Source: Bacteroidales bacterium UBA5382 (GTDB taxonomy: Bacteria; Bacteroidota; Bacteroidia; Bacteroidales; Dysgonomonadaceae). Taken from it: DNA of 64,000 nucleotides. Position 1 is the stretch's first letter; every line of letters begins with the position of its first letter. Of the stretch, positions 25,010 through 35,497 are shown one piece after another. Where the stretch lies: the NCBI GenBank assembly GCA_002409745.1, contig DHOU01000011.1, forward strand, positions 124,001 through 188,000. The letters run 5' to 3'. A program made the translations under genes and the position numbers. The notes under the pieces are model-generated. The model was not told the origin of the DNA. It made no database searches and saw only the letters and a program-made list of their open reading frames with translations.

Positions 25010-26473
25010 ATGAAGCGATTTTCAGTCATATTACTCTTCGGATTTTCCTTCGCCTTACTGGCGGCGCAGGATACGATTTGCCTGACGTTACAGGAAGCGG
25101 TTGCATTAGCCCGTACGCAGTCGCCGCAAGCCGTGGCCGCCCGTCATCAATATAAAGCGGCCTATTGGAATTGGCGATCGTTCAAGGCCGAATATCTTCC
25201 AAGCCTAACCCTCAATACTTCTTCGGCTCTCAACCGTTCGATCAGTCCGGTGACGCTTCCCGACGGCTCGGACAGTTTCGTGCATCGGAATCAACTCCTT
25301 AATGGCGGAACGTTGACGGTTAACCAGAACATTCCTTTATTGGGCGGAAGCCTTTTTGTGGAAACGGGATTACAACGGCTTGATCTGTTTTCCGATAAAA
25401 CACTCTCTTACAAATCTATTCCTGTCGTGATTGGGTATTCGCAGAACCTGTTCGGATATAATCGTTTGAAGTGGAACAAAAAGATAGAACCGGCTCGGTA
25501 TTCGCAAGCGCGGAAATCGTACGTCGAAACGTTGGAACTGGTAGCGGCACAAGCTGCTTTGAAATTTTTTCAGTTGGCGACCGCGCAAAGCAATCTGTAT
25601 TCGGCGCAAGTCAATTATGCTACGGCCGACACGCTTTTCACGTATGCCAAAGGCCGGTATGAGATAGGAACGATCACCGAAAACGAAATGCTGCAACTCG
25701 AAATCAATTATCTTTCCGAACAAACCAACCGGATGAATGCCCGCATCGAGACGGATGATTGTATTCAGAATTTACGGAGTTTTTTGGGAATAACCGATCA
25801 TGTCGAAATCCTGGCTATCATCAGTGAAAAAGTCCCGGCCTTTATCGTTTCTCCGGAAGAAGCATTGCATCTGGCACAGCAAAACAGTCCCGATATCGAG
25901 TCGTATTACCTGCAACAAATGCAGGGGGAGAGCGCAGTTGCGCAAGCGAAGGCTTCACGCGGACTGAAAGCGGATTTATATGTGGAATTCGGCCTTACGC
26001 AAACCCATTCGGTTTTGAGTAATGCGTACCGTCATCCGTTGGATCAACAGTTGGTTAGTCTTGGTATCCGCATCCCGCTGCTTGATTGGGGGGTAGGAAA
26101 AGGGACGGTAGAAGTGGCGAAAAGTAATCTCGAAAAGATAAAAATCGAACGGGGACAGGCACAAACCGATTTTGATGCGAATGTGATCAAAATGGTTAAA
26201 CAGTTCAATTTGCAAGCCGACAAGGTGGCGCTCGCGCAAAAGACGGCGATGCGTGCCGCCCGGCGTCATGAGGTCGCCTACCGGCTGTACTTGTTGGGGA
26301 AGTCTACCGTACTCGATTTGAACGCCGCCATCGCTGAAAAAGACAGTTCGCAGCGGAGCTATATTAGCGAATTGCAACGCTTTTGGAGCTTGTATTTCGG
26401 GTTGCGAAGCATGACCGGATGGGATTTTGAAAAAAATAACCCCTTACAGGCTCTGAAAGAAACTTTTGAGTAA
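25010..26473 (+). CDS. TolC-family outer-membrane efflux protein
   Basis: This 487-residue protein has a signal peptide ending LLAAQ, then the TolC/OEP pattern of two homologous halves with long amphipathic helices. Examples are LQEAVALARTQSPQAVAARHQYKAA and EALHLAQQNSPDIESYYLQQMQGESAVAQAKASRG. The motif LGIRIPLLDWG marks a barrel strand in the second half. It forms the outer-membrane exit duct and should pair with the HlyD adaptor at 28959. It is the first gene of the plus-strand cluster, divergent from the sigma-54 regulator. Confidence 0.92.
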   Translation: MKRFSVILLFGFSFALLAAQDTICLTLQEAVALARTQSPQAVAARHQYKAAYWNWRSFKAEYLPSLTLNTSSALNRSISPVTLPDGSDSFVHRNQLLNGGTLTVNQNIPLLGGSLFVETGLQRLDLFSDKTLSYKSIPVVIGYSQNLFGYNRLKWNKKIEPARYSQARKSYVETLELVAAQAALKFFQLATAQSNLYSAQVNYATADTLFTYAKGRYEIGTITENEMLQLEINYLSEQTNRMNARIETDDCIQNLRSFLGITDHVEILAIISEKVPAFIVSPEEALHLAQQNSPDIESYYLQQMQGESAVAQAKASRGLKADLYVEFGLTQTHSVLSNAYRHPLDQQLVSLGIRIPLLDWGVGKGTVEVAKSNLEKIKIERGQAQTDFDANVIKMVKQFNLQADKVALAQKTAMRAARRHEVAYRLYLLGKSTVLDLNAAIAEKDSSQRSYISELQRFWSLYFGLRSMTGWDFEKNNPLQALKETFE

Positions 26474-26633
26474 CTTTATCCATTGTTGGTAATCAGAATG
26501 ACAAGAAAGTGTTGCTACCTCCCTTTTCATAACATTCAGGGATGTCGCGAAAAGTTATGGGTGGGGTAGGGATAAATGATATAATGAAACATGAATAATT
26601 TAATGATCGAAAATTCAATAAAAAACAAACCTT

Positions 26634-28796
26634 ATGAAAAAAGACATCTTGAGCGTATTATTTTTATTATCCGTTTTAATTCCTGTGGCGGGTAAAAACC
26701 GTGTGATCAATCATCCCGCATACGAAGTGAAGAATTCAGGTATTGACAATATTGTCAAAATCGATTTGTCGGATCAAGAAACACGTGTGCATGTAAGAAC
26801 CACTTTTATCCCCGGCTGGTGGGTGAATTTTCCTAAAACAACTTTTATTCAACCGGAAGGAAGCTCTGAAAAATTATTGGCGACCGGAATTGAGAACGGT
26901 GAATTCGACAAGGAGATTTATATGCCTCAATCGGGTGATTCCCTGTTTGTCCTTTCGTTCCCTGCGTTGGATAAATCCGTAAAGAAGATAAATTACGGGG
27001 AAGGCGACAAAACCATTATTTTCGGCGTATCCTTAGAGAAAAACAAGCAAGTAGAAAAAGAGCATAAGGCGATACCGGATAAGATTGCAGAATGGCTGGA
27101 CACGGAAATTGAAAATTCAAAAATCAAGGAAGCGCTGCCCGATTACCGGTCGGATCGGTTCTTTACCCGCCAGCCGGGACGTTTGGCGGGTTATATCAAA
27201 GGGTACGATCCCCGATTAGGATTCAGTACGGGAATTATCTACGCGGGTAATGTGATCACAAATGAAGATTTCCCGGTTACGGTGGAAATTCATCCCGACG
27301 GACGTTTTGAGGCTGATATTCCCATGCAATACCCGACTGTTTTTTATGTAAGTGTCAATGACAAGCCGATTAATTTTTATATGGAACCCGGTCACACATT
27401 GGCTATGGTGTTAAATTGGGAAGAATTTTTAACGGCCGATCGTTTGCGGAATATATCGTATAAATTCAAGGAGATTGAATTCAAAGGGGGATTGTCTGAT
27501 ATCAACCGTCAATTAGCAAAAGTTGAACTCAAGAGAATACCATGGAAGGAGATTCAGGAAAAATCCAAAACATTAAATCCGAAGGAATACAAAGCGTTTG
27601 AGCTGCAAGTTATCGATGAAAACAGAAAGTTGGTCCGGCAAAGCGATTTATCGGCTAAAGCAGCAACGCTTTTGACAAACGAAGCGCTTTTGACTTATGG
27701 TACCAACCTGCTGGAATATGCAAGCAATTACAACCAACGCTTATTGGAAGACACTACCATTCAAACTCCGTTGCCGGTTGATTATTACGATTTCCTGCAG
27801 CAGATGCCCCTGAATGACCCTTCATTATTGTGTCCATCAAGCGCATCCGTATTTGTCAACCGTTTTGAATTTTGCGATCCTTTTACCTCTATATGGAAAC
27901 AATTGTCCTATTCCACCGGTAGTTCTGCACAACAGTTGAAAAATGAATGCAAAGATCGTTGGACAGAAGAGGATGAAGAGGTGCTGAAAATTGAAGAACA
28001 ACTGTCGCATATAACGAATGACGAGGAAAGGACGAAATATTATGAAACTCATGCAGCAGCCTTCGAATCATTTAATCAAAAATATGCATCGCAAATTAAA
28101 AAAATCATTGAAAACAAACAAAGGGAGGTCAATATAAAAGAGATTCAGCTACGCGATTCGGTCTTCACCCATGTGCTCCGTCTTACCACACCCAATCTCA
28201 TTTATGATATTACCAAAGTACGCGGATTGCAATCCGATTTCCGTAATTTATCGGACAATAAAAGCGCGGAACAACTTCTTGCAATCACAACAAAAGATAT
28301 TCGAAATCCTTTTTTGACCGCCGAAGCCCTGAGACTTTATACGCAGAAGTTTCCCGTAGACGGTGTAACCACATACGACTTGCCCGAAACGAGAGCCGGA
28401 AAATTATTCAGGGAAATGACAGCCCCGCTAAAAGGGAAGTATATCGTAGTCGATTTCTGGGAATCGTGGTGCGGACCTTGTGTAGCAGGAATAAAACAGA
28501 ATAAAGCGTTACGGGAAAAACTGAACGATAGCAAGGAAATCGCTTTCCTTTTTATTTGCAGTGAGGAAACGCCGGAAGATACTTACAAAAATTATGTAGC
28601 TGAGCAAGGCCTGAAGAATAGCTATCGACTGACAAAAGACCAGTATCACAGAATGCGCGAACTCTTTAAATTCAATGGCATTCCGCATTACGAATACATC
28701 AATCGCGAGGGAAGAGTAATGACAAAAGGCTTAAATATTTATAATCTGGAAGGGACTTTAACCAATTTATTAGAAAAAGAAAACGCGAAAAAGTAA
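26634..28796 (+). CDS. TlpA-like thioredoxin-fold protein, large N-terminal domain (copy 1)
   Basis: This 720-residue exported protein (signal peptide 1-20, ending VAGKN) ends in a TlpA/thioredoxin domain of about 140 residues with WCGPC (C613, C616) and a cis-proline region FNGIPHYEYI. The N-terminal 580 residues start with a beta-rich part (TTFIPGWWVNFPKTTFIQ) shared with the copy at 36835. A helical middle follows, with charged stretches. The active-site pair suggests thiol-disulfide reductase activity in the periplasm. It is placed between the TolC and HlyD genes, which is unusual for a thioredoxin and points to a role in handling the exported substrate. Confidence 0.85.
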   Translation: MKKDILSVLFLLSVLIPVAGKNRVINHPAYEVKNSGIDNIVKIDLSDQETRVHVRTTFIPGWWVNFPKTTFIQPEGSSEKLLATGIENGEFDKEIYMPQSGDSLFVLSFPALDKSVKKINYGEGDKTIIFGVSLEKNKQVEKEHKAIPDKIAEWLDTEIENSKIKEALPDYRSDRFFTRQPGRLAGYIKGYDPRLGFSTGIIYAGNVITNEDFPVTVEIHPDGRFEADIPMQYPTVFYVSVNDKPINFYMEPGHTLAMVLNWEEFLTADRLRNISYKFKEIEFKGGLSDINRQLAKVELKRIPWKEIQEKSKTLNPKEYKAFELQVIDENRKLVRQSDLSAKAATLLTNEALLTYGTNLLEYASNYNQRLLEDTTIQTPLPVDYYDFLQQMPLNDPSLLCPSSASVFVNRFEFCDPFTSIWKQLSYSTGSSAQQLKNECKDRWTEEDEEVLKIEEQLSHITNDEERTKYYETHAAAFESFNQKYASQIKKIIENKQREVNIKEIQLRDSVFTHVLRLTTPNLIYDITKVRGLQSDFRNLSDNKSAEQLLAITTKDIRNPFLTAEALRLYTQKFPVDGVTTYDLPETRAGKLFREMTAPLKGKYIVVDFWESWCGPCVAGIKQNKALREKLNDSKEIAFLFICSEETPEDTYKNYVAEQGLKNSYRLTKDQYHRMRELFKFNGIPHYEYINREGRVMTKGLNIYNLEGTLTNLLEKENAKK

Positions 28797-28958
28797 ATTT
28801 CTCAATATGAAGCAATAAAGTTCCACGAATTTTTCACTTGCGTGAAGGGAGCCTGTTGGGAACCCGTAATTTGCGCATGGATAGCGACCGGAAATGCCGC
28901 GATATCGTATGATAACCCTGCCATTCGATATAGAATGTATTTTTAAGGAATTGGAATA

Positions 28959-30281
28959 ATGGATGATTTACAAAAAACGAAAAAACAGATGTACGAGCAT
29001 GATACGTTTCACGAGTCGCGTGATTCATCGATGGACCGGCAGTTGCCTAAGCGGTCGGTTTTTCAGAAATACAAATATTATTTCCTGGGCGGAGTGGTCT
29101 TTATCGCTTTTCTCGTTTACGTAGCGATTGCCGTTTCGGGAGGACGGAAGTTGCGCATTGATACCGATAAAATCGGTATTGCCGATGTGAAGCAGGATAA
29201 GTTCCTCGATTATGTCGATACGGAAGGCATCGTACAGCCCATCCTTACCCTCAAACTGAATACGTTGGAAGCGGGCATGGTCGATCGCATCGTAGCCGAA
29301 GAGGGCGCCATGCTACAAAAAGGCGATACCATACTCGTGTTGCATAATCCCGAACTCGAACGTATCATTGAAGAACAGCAGGATGAATGGGAAAAACAAC
29401 GCATTCTTTATCAGGAAAAAAAGGTGGAAATGGAACAAAAAACCATACTCTTGAAGCAGCAAACGCTTCAGGCCCGGTACGAGATGAACCGGTTGGAGAA
29501 AGATTTCGTGTTGGGACAGGAAGAGTTTAAGATGGGTGTGAAGAGTAAGGCGCAACTCGACCTGCAGCGCGAGGAATATGCGTACAAAACGAAAAGCACG
29601 GCGTTGCAACTCGAAGGATTGCGGCAGGATAGCGCCGCCACGCTGTTGAGCCGCGAACTGATGGATGCCGATTTGGTGCGTGCGCGGAAGAAAACCGATC
29701 ATGTGCGCGGACGCACGGATGATTTAGTGGTGCAGGCGCCGCTCGACGGGCAATTGAGTTTCCTGAACGTAACTCTCGGGCAGCGTGTCGGCCAATCGGA
29801 GAACATCGGTGAAATAAAAGTGATGGATAATTTCAAACTCAATACGCAGTTGAGCGAATATTATATCGATCGTATTACGGTAGGGTTGCCCGCTTCGGTG
29901 ACTTATCAAGGGAAGAAGTACCCGTTGCGGGTGTCGAAGGTCGTGCCGGAAGTGAAAGACCGGCAGTTTCAAGTGGATATGGTCTTTACCGGCGAACAGC
30001 CCGACAATGTCCGCATCGGCAAAAGCTTTCGCGTACAGGTGGAACTCGGGCAGCCTGAGTCGGCGGTGGTCATTCCCCGGGGCGATTTCTTTCAGTCGAC
30101 GGGCGGGCAATGGATTTATAAATTGAATAAATCGGGCGACCGGGCGATACGGACAGCCATCACTATCGGGCGCCAGAACCCCGTGCAATATGAGGTCTTG
30201 AGCGGGCTTGAGGACGGCGACAAGGTGGTTGTGAGCGGATATGCCGGCTTCGGGGATGCGGAGGAGTTGGTGATTCGGTAA
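28959..30281 (+). CDS. HlyD-family periplasmic adaptor (membrane fusion protein)
   Basis: This 440-residue adaptor has one inner-membrane helix (about 40-60, YYFLGGVVFIAFLVYVAIAV). Lipoyl/barrel-sandwich halves lie near 80-130 (EEGAMLQKGDTILVLHN) and 260-290 (VVQAPLDGQLSFLNV). A coiled-coil hairpin lies at about 130-240 (QQDEWEKQRILYQEKKVEMEQK). A beta-barrel and membrane-proximal domain end it (GLEDGDKVVVSGY). It bridges the inner-membrane ABC transporter and the TolC duct. It is the only adaptor in the cluster and must serve several permeases. Confidence 0.92.
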   Translation: MDDLQKTKKQMYEHDTFHESRDSSMDRQLPKRSVFQKYKYYFLGGVVFIAFLVYVAIAVSGGRKLRIDTDKIGIADVKQDKFLDYVDTEGIVQPILTLKLNTLEAGMVDRIVAEEGAMLQKGDTILVLHNPELERIIEEQQDEWEKQRILYQEKKVEMEQKTILLKQQTLQARYEMNRLEKDFVLGQEEFKMGVKSKAQLDLQREEYAYKTKSTALQLEGLRQDSAATLLSRELMDADLVRARKKTDHVRGRTDDLVVQAPLDGQLSFLNVTLGQRVGQSENIGEIKVMDNFKLNTQLSEYYIDRITVGLPASVTYQGKKYPLRVSKVVPEVKDRQFQVDMVFTGEQPDNVRIGKSFRVQVELGQPESAVVIPRGDFFQSTGGQWIYKLNKSGDRAIRTAITIGRQNPVQYEVLSGLEDGDKVVVSGYAGFGDAEELVIR

Positions 30282-30343
30282 TTAGCAAATTAGCGAATGT
30301 GTAAATTAGCAAATTAGCAGATTGGCAAATGTGTAAATTGGGT
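30280..30343. repeat. eight 8-bp tandem repeats after the adaptor gene
   Basis: Units in order are AATTAGCA, AATTAGCG, AATGTGTA, AATTAGCA, AATTAGCA, GATTGGCA, AATGTGTA, AATTGGGT. The array starts within the stop codon of the adaptor gene. The unit is close to the AAATGAGC unit at 42902. Confidence 0.8.
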
Positions 30344-30457
30344 GATAGGTCGATATGTTGATAGCGTTTCGCGGATAATTATCTTCGGCGATAATGCTGC
30401 GCGATAGAATTGATGATAAATGTAAGAATAGGAGAATGATCTTGAATTAGAATCGAT

Positions 30458-32905
30458 ATGAAGTTACTAAAGACAGCGTTTCGTTCGCTTGGGAAATTTC
30501 GATTATATACGGTGGTGAATATCATCGGGCTGTCGGTGAGTCTGGCTTGCGTGATCCTTATCGCCCGGTACGTGCATCAGGAGACGACGGTGAATCATTT
30601 TGCGAAAGACCTCGACCGAACCTATATGATGTTCTATCAGGATCAAAAAGGGCGAAGCCGCTACGGAGGAGCTTATAATCCGAATAATGATAAAGATTAT
30701 ACCGATCCGCATACCGATCCTTCGGTGGAGGCGGTTACTTCTTTTGTCCCTTTCGATAAGGATTTTATCGTATTAGGCGAACATACCTTCGATGTGAAAC
30801 TGATTGCGGCGGACAGCGTTTTCCTGCAAATTCTTCCTTATCCGGTGTTGTATGGAAGCAGCAAATTGGTTTCCCCGCAAGATGCGATCCTTACGGAGGA
30901 GTTTGCCCGGAAATTATTCGGGAATACGAATCCCGTGGGAAAAACCTTCACGTATTCTTCGGGCGATGTGTTGAAAGTGTCGGGCGTGATACGAAAACCG
31001 ATATTCAAATCATTCCTTCAATTCGACTTATTGGTAAACCGACTCATGAAACCAAACGGCTTTTGGGCGCGATCACAACACGATTTGGTTTTGCTTTATT
31101 CCGGTGCCGATGTGGAAGACTTTAATAAACGAAACGGAGAATTTAAACACTATTCTCATTTCAGAGAGCTGCTCGTTCGCTATCAGTTGTTTGCGTTGAA
31201 AGACGTTTATTTCGACCGCTCGAATTTTCTCTATGAAGAAAGCAACGATTCTGTTTTTGTACTCGGAAATAAAGCAAGTATAAAGGTTGTCTTTATCGTA
31301 GGCATTCTGATTTTATTGATAGGGCTGTTCAATTTTGTCAATATTTATACCGTAGTAGCACTTAGACGAGGCCGTGAATTCGGCATCAAGAAAGTTTTCG
31401 GGGCAAATAAAACGCAACTGTTCCTGCAACTCTACATGGAGAATCTTTTTATGGCGGTGATTGCGGTGTTTCTGGCATGGGCGCTGATCGAATTAAGCGA
31501 TGTGTTTTTGACAAACCAATTGGGCATTGCCGTGCAAGGCGATCAACGGTTTGACCTGTGGCTTTCTTGCCTGATTCTATTGGTTTTGCCGTTCATTACT
31601 ACCCTCTATCCGTTTTTACGGTATGCTTTCTCCACGCCTGTCACATCGTTACGGTCGGTAAATGTTGGCGGCGTGTCGTTGGTTTCGCGATCGGCTTTTC
31701 TCTTTCTTCAATATGTTATCACATTCGCTTTATTGGTTACCGCCTTGTTCTTTATGAAACAACTGCGGTTTATGCTGGACGCCGATCCGGGATACGACAC
31801 GAAAAATGTGATTATCTGTAAATTGTTATACGATAATCATTTTAATGATATAAAAAGTAATGAAGAGTATGAAGTCAGTCATCATAAAATGAAACAAAAT
31901 GAAGAGCTGATCAGGCGTAAGCTGAACGAATCGCCGTTGTTTTCCAATTGGTTACTCGGCGAACCGCCTTATAACCTGAAAACTTCCACTCCGGTGGCAC
32001 GTTCGGGTAGGGAGGATTATAAAGAAGTCGCGATAGAATGGTTTTCGAACCACTATATGCGGATGTTCGGACTGCAACTGTTGGAAGGGCGGTTCTGGAA
32101 TGATTCGATCGATATCTGGGGACAGTATAAATGCATAATCAACGAATCGGCAAAAGAACTTCTCGAAATAACCGATATCCACTCGCAATCCTTGCAAACA
32201 GGAGAAAGGATATGGTTTTCTTCTTTGGAAGGGGATATGAAACAGAATCCTCCGTACGAAATTGTGGGGGTCATAAAGGATTTTCAAACAGGCCATCTTT
32301 CTCAAAAGACCGTGCCGTTAATGATTTCTTATGAGGAGGATATTGAGTACGATGCAGACTTTCTGTACGGGCCTCTCATGGCGAAAATCATTCCTGGTCG
32401 TGAAAAAGAGGCCGTCGCTTATTTGCGTGATATTTTTACGGAGATCAACGGCGATGCGGAGTTTACTTATAGCTTTTTGGAAGACGATATCGCTGCACTT
32501 TATAAAGACGATAAGCGCGTAAGCCGCGTGTATACCACGTTTGCCGTAATTGCGATACTGGTTTCGTGCCTGGGGCTGTTTGCACTGTCGCTGTTCGATA
32601 TCCGGCAACGGTACCGGGAGATTGCGTTGCGGAAAGTCAACGGCGCGACGACGAAGGACGTGTTGCACCTGTTGTTGAAGAAATATATATGGTTGCTGGC
32701 GGGGGCTTTTGTTGTTGCCGTTCCGGTATCGTATCTTTTTATAAATAAATATCTGGAAGGGTTTGCCCATAAGGCTCCGGTATCGTGGTGGCTGTTTGCT
32801 GTTTCGGCGGTAGTCGTAGTGGGAGTGTCGCTGCTGACGTTGGTGTGGCAGGTGAAAAAGGCGGTGCGGATCGACCCGGCACGGGTGCTGGCAATGGATA
32901 ATTGA
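30458..32905 (+). CDS. FtsX/MacB-type ABC transporter permease 1
   Basis: This 815-residue permease has the layout of large Bacteroidetes MacB-type permeases: helix 1 (about 20-40), a periplasmic MacB core domain, three helices (about 275-400), a second helix/periplasmic domain set, and three C-terminal helices (about 690-800). It ends RIDPARVLAMDN. It has no ATPase domain, so it must use the ATPase encoded at 49309. Its first about 155 bp and last about 350 bp are nearly identical in DNA to the next gene, while the middle is strongly diverged. The last codons are part of a 7-bp repeat. Confidence 0.92.
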   Translation: MKLLKTAFRSLGKFRLYTVVNIIGLSVSLACVILIARYVHQETTVNHFAKDLDRTYMMFYQDQKGRSRYGGAYNPNNDKDYTDPHTDPSVEAVTSFVPFDKDFIVLGEHTFDVKLIAADSVFLQILPYPVLYGSSKLVSPQDAILTEEFARKLFGNTNPVGKTFTYSSGDVLKVSGVIRKPIFKSFLQFDLLVNRLMKPNGFWARSQHDLVLLYSGADVEDFNKRNGEFKHYSHFRELLVRYQLFALKDVYFDRSNFLYEESNDSVFVLGNKASIKVVFIVGILILLIGLFNFVNIYTVVALRRGREFGIKKVFGANKTQLFLQLYMENLFMAVIAVFLAWALIELSDVFLTNQLGIAVQGDQRFDLWLSCLILLVLPFITTLYPFLRYAFSTPVTSLRSVNVGGVSLVSRSAFLFLQYVITFALLVTALFFMKQLRFMLDADPGYDTKNVIICKLLYDNHFNDIKSNEEYEVSHHKMKQNEELIRRKLNESPLFSNWLLGEPPYNLKTSTPVARSGREDYKEVAIEWFSNHYMRMFGLQLLEGRFWNDSIDIWGQYKCIINESAKELLEITDIHSQSLQTGERIWFSSLEGDMKQNPPYEIVGVIKDFQTGHLSQKTVPLMISYEEDIEYDADFLYGPLMAKIIPGREKEAVAYLRDIFTEINGDAEFTYSFLEDDIAALYKDDKRVSRVYTTFAVIAILVSCLGLFALSLFDIRQRYREIALRKVNGATTKDVLHLLLKKYIWLLAGAFVVAVPVSYLFINKYLEGFAHKAPVSWWLFAVSAVVVVGVSLLTLVWQVKKAVRIDPARVLAMDN

Positions 32906-32926
32906 TAATGGAGAATGCAGAATGCA
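32892..32926. repeat. five 7-bp repeats across the permease 1 stop codon
   Basis: Units CAATGGA, TAATTGA, TAATGGA, GAATGCA, GAATGCA run through the last codons (MDN-stop) into the spacer. A similar array ends permease 2. Confidence 0.7.
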
Positions 32927-32978
32927 GAAGATGTACAAAAGGAGAACAGAATCCTGAAATTATTGAATTATAATTGAT

Positions 32979-35387
32979 ATGAAGTTACTAAAAACTGCGT
33001 TTCGTTCGCTTGGGAAATTCCGGTTATATACGGTGGTGAATATTATCGGGCTGGCAGTGAGCCTGGCTTGCGTGATCCTTATCGCCCGGTACGTGCATCA
33101 GGAGACGACGGTGAATCATTTTGCGAAAGATTTAGAAAGGGTCTGTATGATGACGATCGAACAAGATAATCGTCCCACGCGATTAAGCGGTGTGACAGAT
33201 ATCAATCGTCAAAAAGATTTTATCAATCCGTTGGAAGATCCGGCTGTAGAAAAATTTACATCGATCATCTCTTTTATAGATGACCAAATTTCAGTCGCCG
33301 ACCATCAGTATAACGTAAATATATTTGTTACAGATAGTGTTTTTCTGCAAATGATACCTTATCCTATTATCCTTGGACACGGCAGCATGCTTGCGCCTGA
33401 GGACGTCGTTATCACATCCCGATTGGCTAAAAAGATTTTCGGGAACACGAATCCCATCGGGCAAAAAATCAAATATGCATCGGGAGATATTTTAAACGTA
33501 GCGGGTGTACTGGGTATTCCGAAAACCAAATCGAGTTTCAATTTTGATATACTGGTGAACGATAACCTTCGAAAATCTTGGATGCGACTCCCTTATCAGA
33601 TTGTAAAATTGCATGATGAAGTCGACATAACGGATTTCAATAAAAAATACGGGGAGTTCCGGAGTTTACCAGAGTATCATGGAAGCCTTACCCGTTATCA
33701 ACTGCTTCCGTTACGGGACTATTATTTTGATAACTCTCTTTTTATGTCTCGTGCGGAAGGAATGTTTCTTCAGGGAAACCGTACAAACGTGGTGGTGTTG
33801 TCGATTGTGGCTCTCCTGATCTTATTGGTCGGATTGTTTAATTATATTAATATTTACACGGTCATTACGTTGAGGCGCGGTCGTGAATTCGGTATTAAAA
33901 AAGTGTATGGAGCTAAGGGCTGGCAGATTTTCGGACAGATATATTTCGAAAACTTGTCAATGACGGCTATTGCTATTTTTTTGGCATGGTTTGTTTTGGA
34001 AATTTTCAGAAGCCTTTTTTCCGAACAATTTGCGTTAACACTACATCCCAACTTTACGTTCGATATACTGTTATCTTTTATCCTTTTATTGATTCTTCCA
34101 ATTATAACGGGTATTTATCCTTTTTTCCGATACCATTATGCTTCGCCGATTACTTCATTGCGCTCAGTCAATGTCGGTGGCGTATCGCTTATCTCTCGAT
34201 CGGCCTTTTTATTTTTGCAGTATGTCATTACCTTTTGCCTTATCATTATATCGATATTCTTCATGAAACAACTTCGTTTTATGCTTCAAGCCGACTTGGG
34301 TTACGATATTGAAAATGTCGTCGTTTGTAAAATATTCCATCAAAGTAATTATTATAATGTAAATGATGAAGAGGAATATCGAAAACGTGAAAGCCGCCAT
34401 AGAGAAATAACCGAAATCATCGAAAGAAAAATGAATGCTTCTCCGTTGTTTACTCAATGGTCGTATGGTGATCCGCTCTATTCGATAGAGGCTTCTTTAC
34501 CTTTAACAGTAGAAGGAGGGGAAGCTCACAATGTGGCTGTCATTTACCGGTCGCGCAAGCAAATGGATTTATTTAACTATCAATTATTGGAGGGACGCTT
34601 ATGGGATACAACTGACATCGCTGTACAGTATCGGTTTATCATTAACGAAACGGCCAAAAAAATATTTAATATCGAAGATATACATACTGCTTATTTACAA
34701 CCCGAACATCGTCTTTGGTATGCACGAGGCGATATGAGTATCAATCCGGCGTATGAAATTGTGGGAGTGGTAAAGGACTTCAATACCGGACATCTTTCCA
34801 AACCGACAACGCCAATAGCCATTATGTATGAAGACGAATATATGCAGCGAGAAACGATGATGGCGAAGATTGTATCCGGAAAACGGAGTGAATCAATAGA
34901 TTTTCTGAAAGAACTGAATAAGGAACTGTATGGGGAAGCCGATTTTGAATACGCTTTTATGGAAGATGAAATTGCAGCGCTATATGATGAAGACAAAAGG
35001 ATAAGTCGCATTTATAACACCTTTGCGGTGATTGCGATACTGGTTTCGTGCCTGGGGCTGTTTGCCCTGTCGCTGTTCGATATCCGGCAACGGTACCGGG
35101 AGATTGCGTTGCGGAAAGTCAACGGCGCGACGACGAAGGACGTGTTGCACCTGTTGTTGAAGAAATATATATGGTTGCTGGCGGGGACTTTTGTTGTTGC
35201 CGTTCCGGTATCGTATCTTTTTATAAATAAATATCTGGAAGGGTTTGCCCATAAGGCGCCGGTATCGTGGTGGTTGTTCGCCGTATCGGCGGTAGTCGTA
35301 GCGGGAGTGTCGCTGCTGACGTTGGTGTGGCAAGTGAAAAAGGCGGTGCGGATCGACCCGGCGCGGGTCTTATCAATGGACAATTGA
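32979..35387 (+). CDS. FtsX/MacB-type ABC transporter permease 2
   Basis: This 802-residue permease is a tandem paralogue of permease 1 with the same helix and domain order. The N-terminal 50 residues (LGKFRLYTVVNIIGLAVSLACVI) and the last about 115 residues are almost identical to permease 1, including at silent sites. The two periplasmic domains differ widely, for example in residues about 55-250 and 430-660. The pattern suggests a recent tandem duplication followed by replacement or fast change of the substrate-facing parts, or gene conversion at the ends. It shares the single ATPase at 49309. Confidence 0.92.
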   Translation: MKLLKTAFRSLGKFRLYTVVNIIGLAVSLACVILIARYVHQETTVNHFAKDLERVCMMTIEQDNRPTRLSGVTDINRQKDFINPLEDPAVEKFTSIISFIDDQISVADHQYNVNIFVTDSVFLQMIPYPIILGHGSMLAPEDVVITSRLAKKIFGNTNPIGQKIKYASGDILNVAGVLGIPKTKSSFNFDILVNDNLRKSWMRLPYQIVKLHDEVDITDFNKKYGEFRSLPEYHGSLTRYQLLPLRDYYFDNSLFMSRAEGMFLQGNRTNVVVLSIVALLILLVGLFNYINIYTVITLRRGREFGIKKVYGAKGWQIFGQIYFENLSMTAIAIFLAWFVLEIFRSLFSEQFALTLHPNFTFDILLSFILLLILPIITGIYPFFRYHYASPITSLRSVNVGGVSLISRSAFLFLQYVITFCLIIISIFFMKQLRFMLQADLGYDIENVVVCKIFHQSNYYNVNDEEEYRKRESRHREITEIIERKMNASPLFTQWSYGDPLYSIEASLPLTVEGGEAHNVAVIYRSRKQMDLFNYQLLEGRLWDTTDIAVQYRFIINETAKKIFNIEDIHTAYLQPEHRLWYARGDMSINPAYEIVGVVKDFNTGHLSKPTTPIAIMYEDEYMQRETMMAKIVSGKRSESIDFLKELNKELYGEADFEYAFMEDEIAALYDEDKRISRIYNTFAVIAILVSCLGLFALSLFDIRQRYREIALRKVNGATTKDVLHLLLKKYIWLLAGTFVVAVPVSYLFINKYLEGFAHKAPVSWWLFAVSAVVVAGVSLLTLVWQVKKAVRIDPARVLSMDN

Positions 35388-35401
35388 TAATGGACAATGG
35401 A
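35374..35401. repeat. four 7-bp repeats across the permease 2 stop codon
   Basis: Units CAATGGA, CAATTGA, TAATGGA, CAATGGA overlap the final codons and the stop. The arrangement matches that at 32892. Confidence 0.7.
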
Positions 35402-35497
35402 CAAGAGGTAATCGTCTAAAAAAAACAAATAAATAGATACAAGATGATAAATAATTATATAACTTTACGGTCGTTATCGCTAATTGGTTGGATAACC

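Noticed and set aside
24772..25029. N-terminal extension of the NtrC-type regulator
   Set aside because: The 86 extra residues have no similarity to a receiver start, would overlap the divergent TolC start, and MDKHGKILIIDD at 24771 is a normal start.
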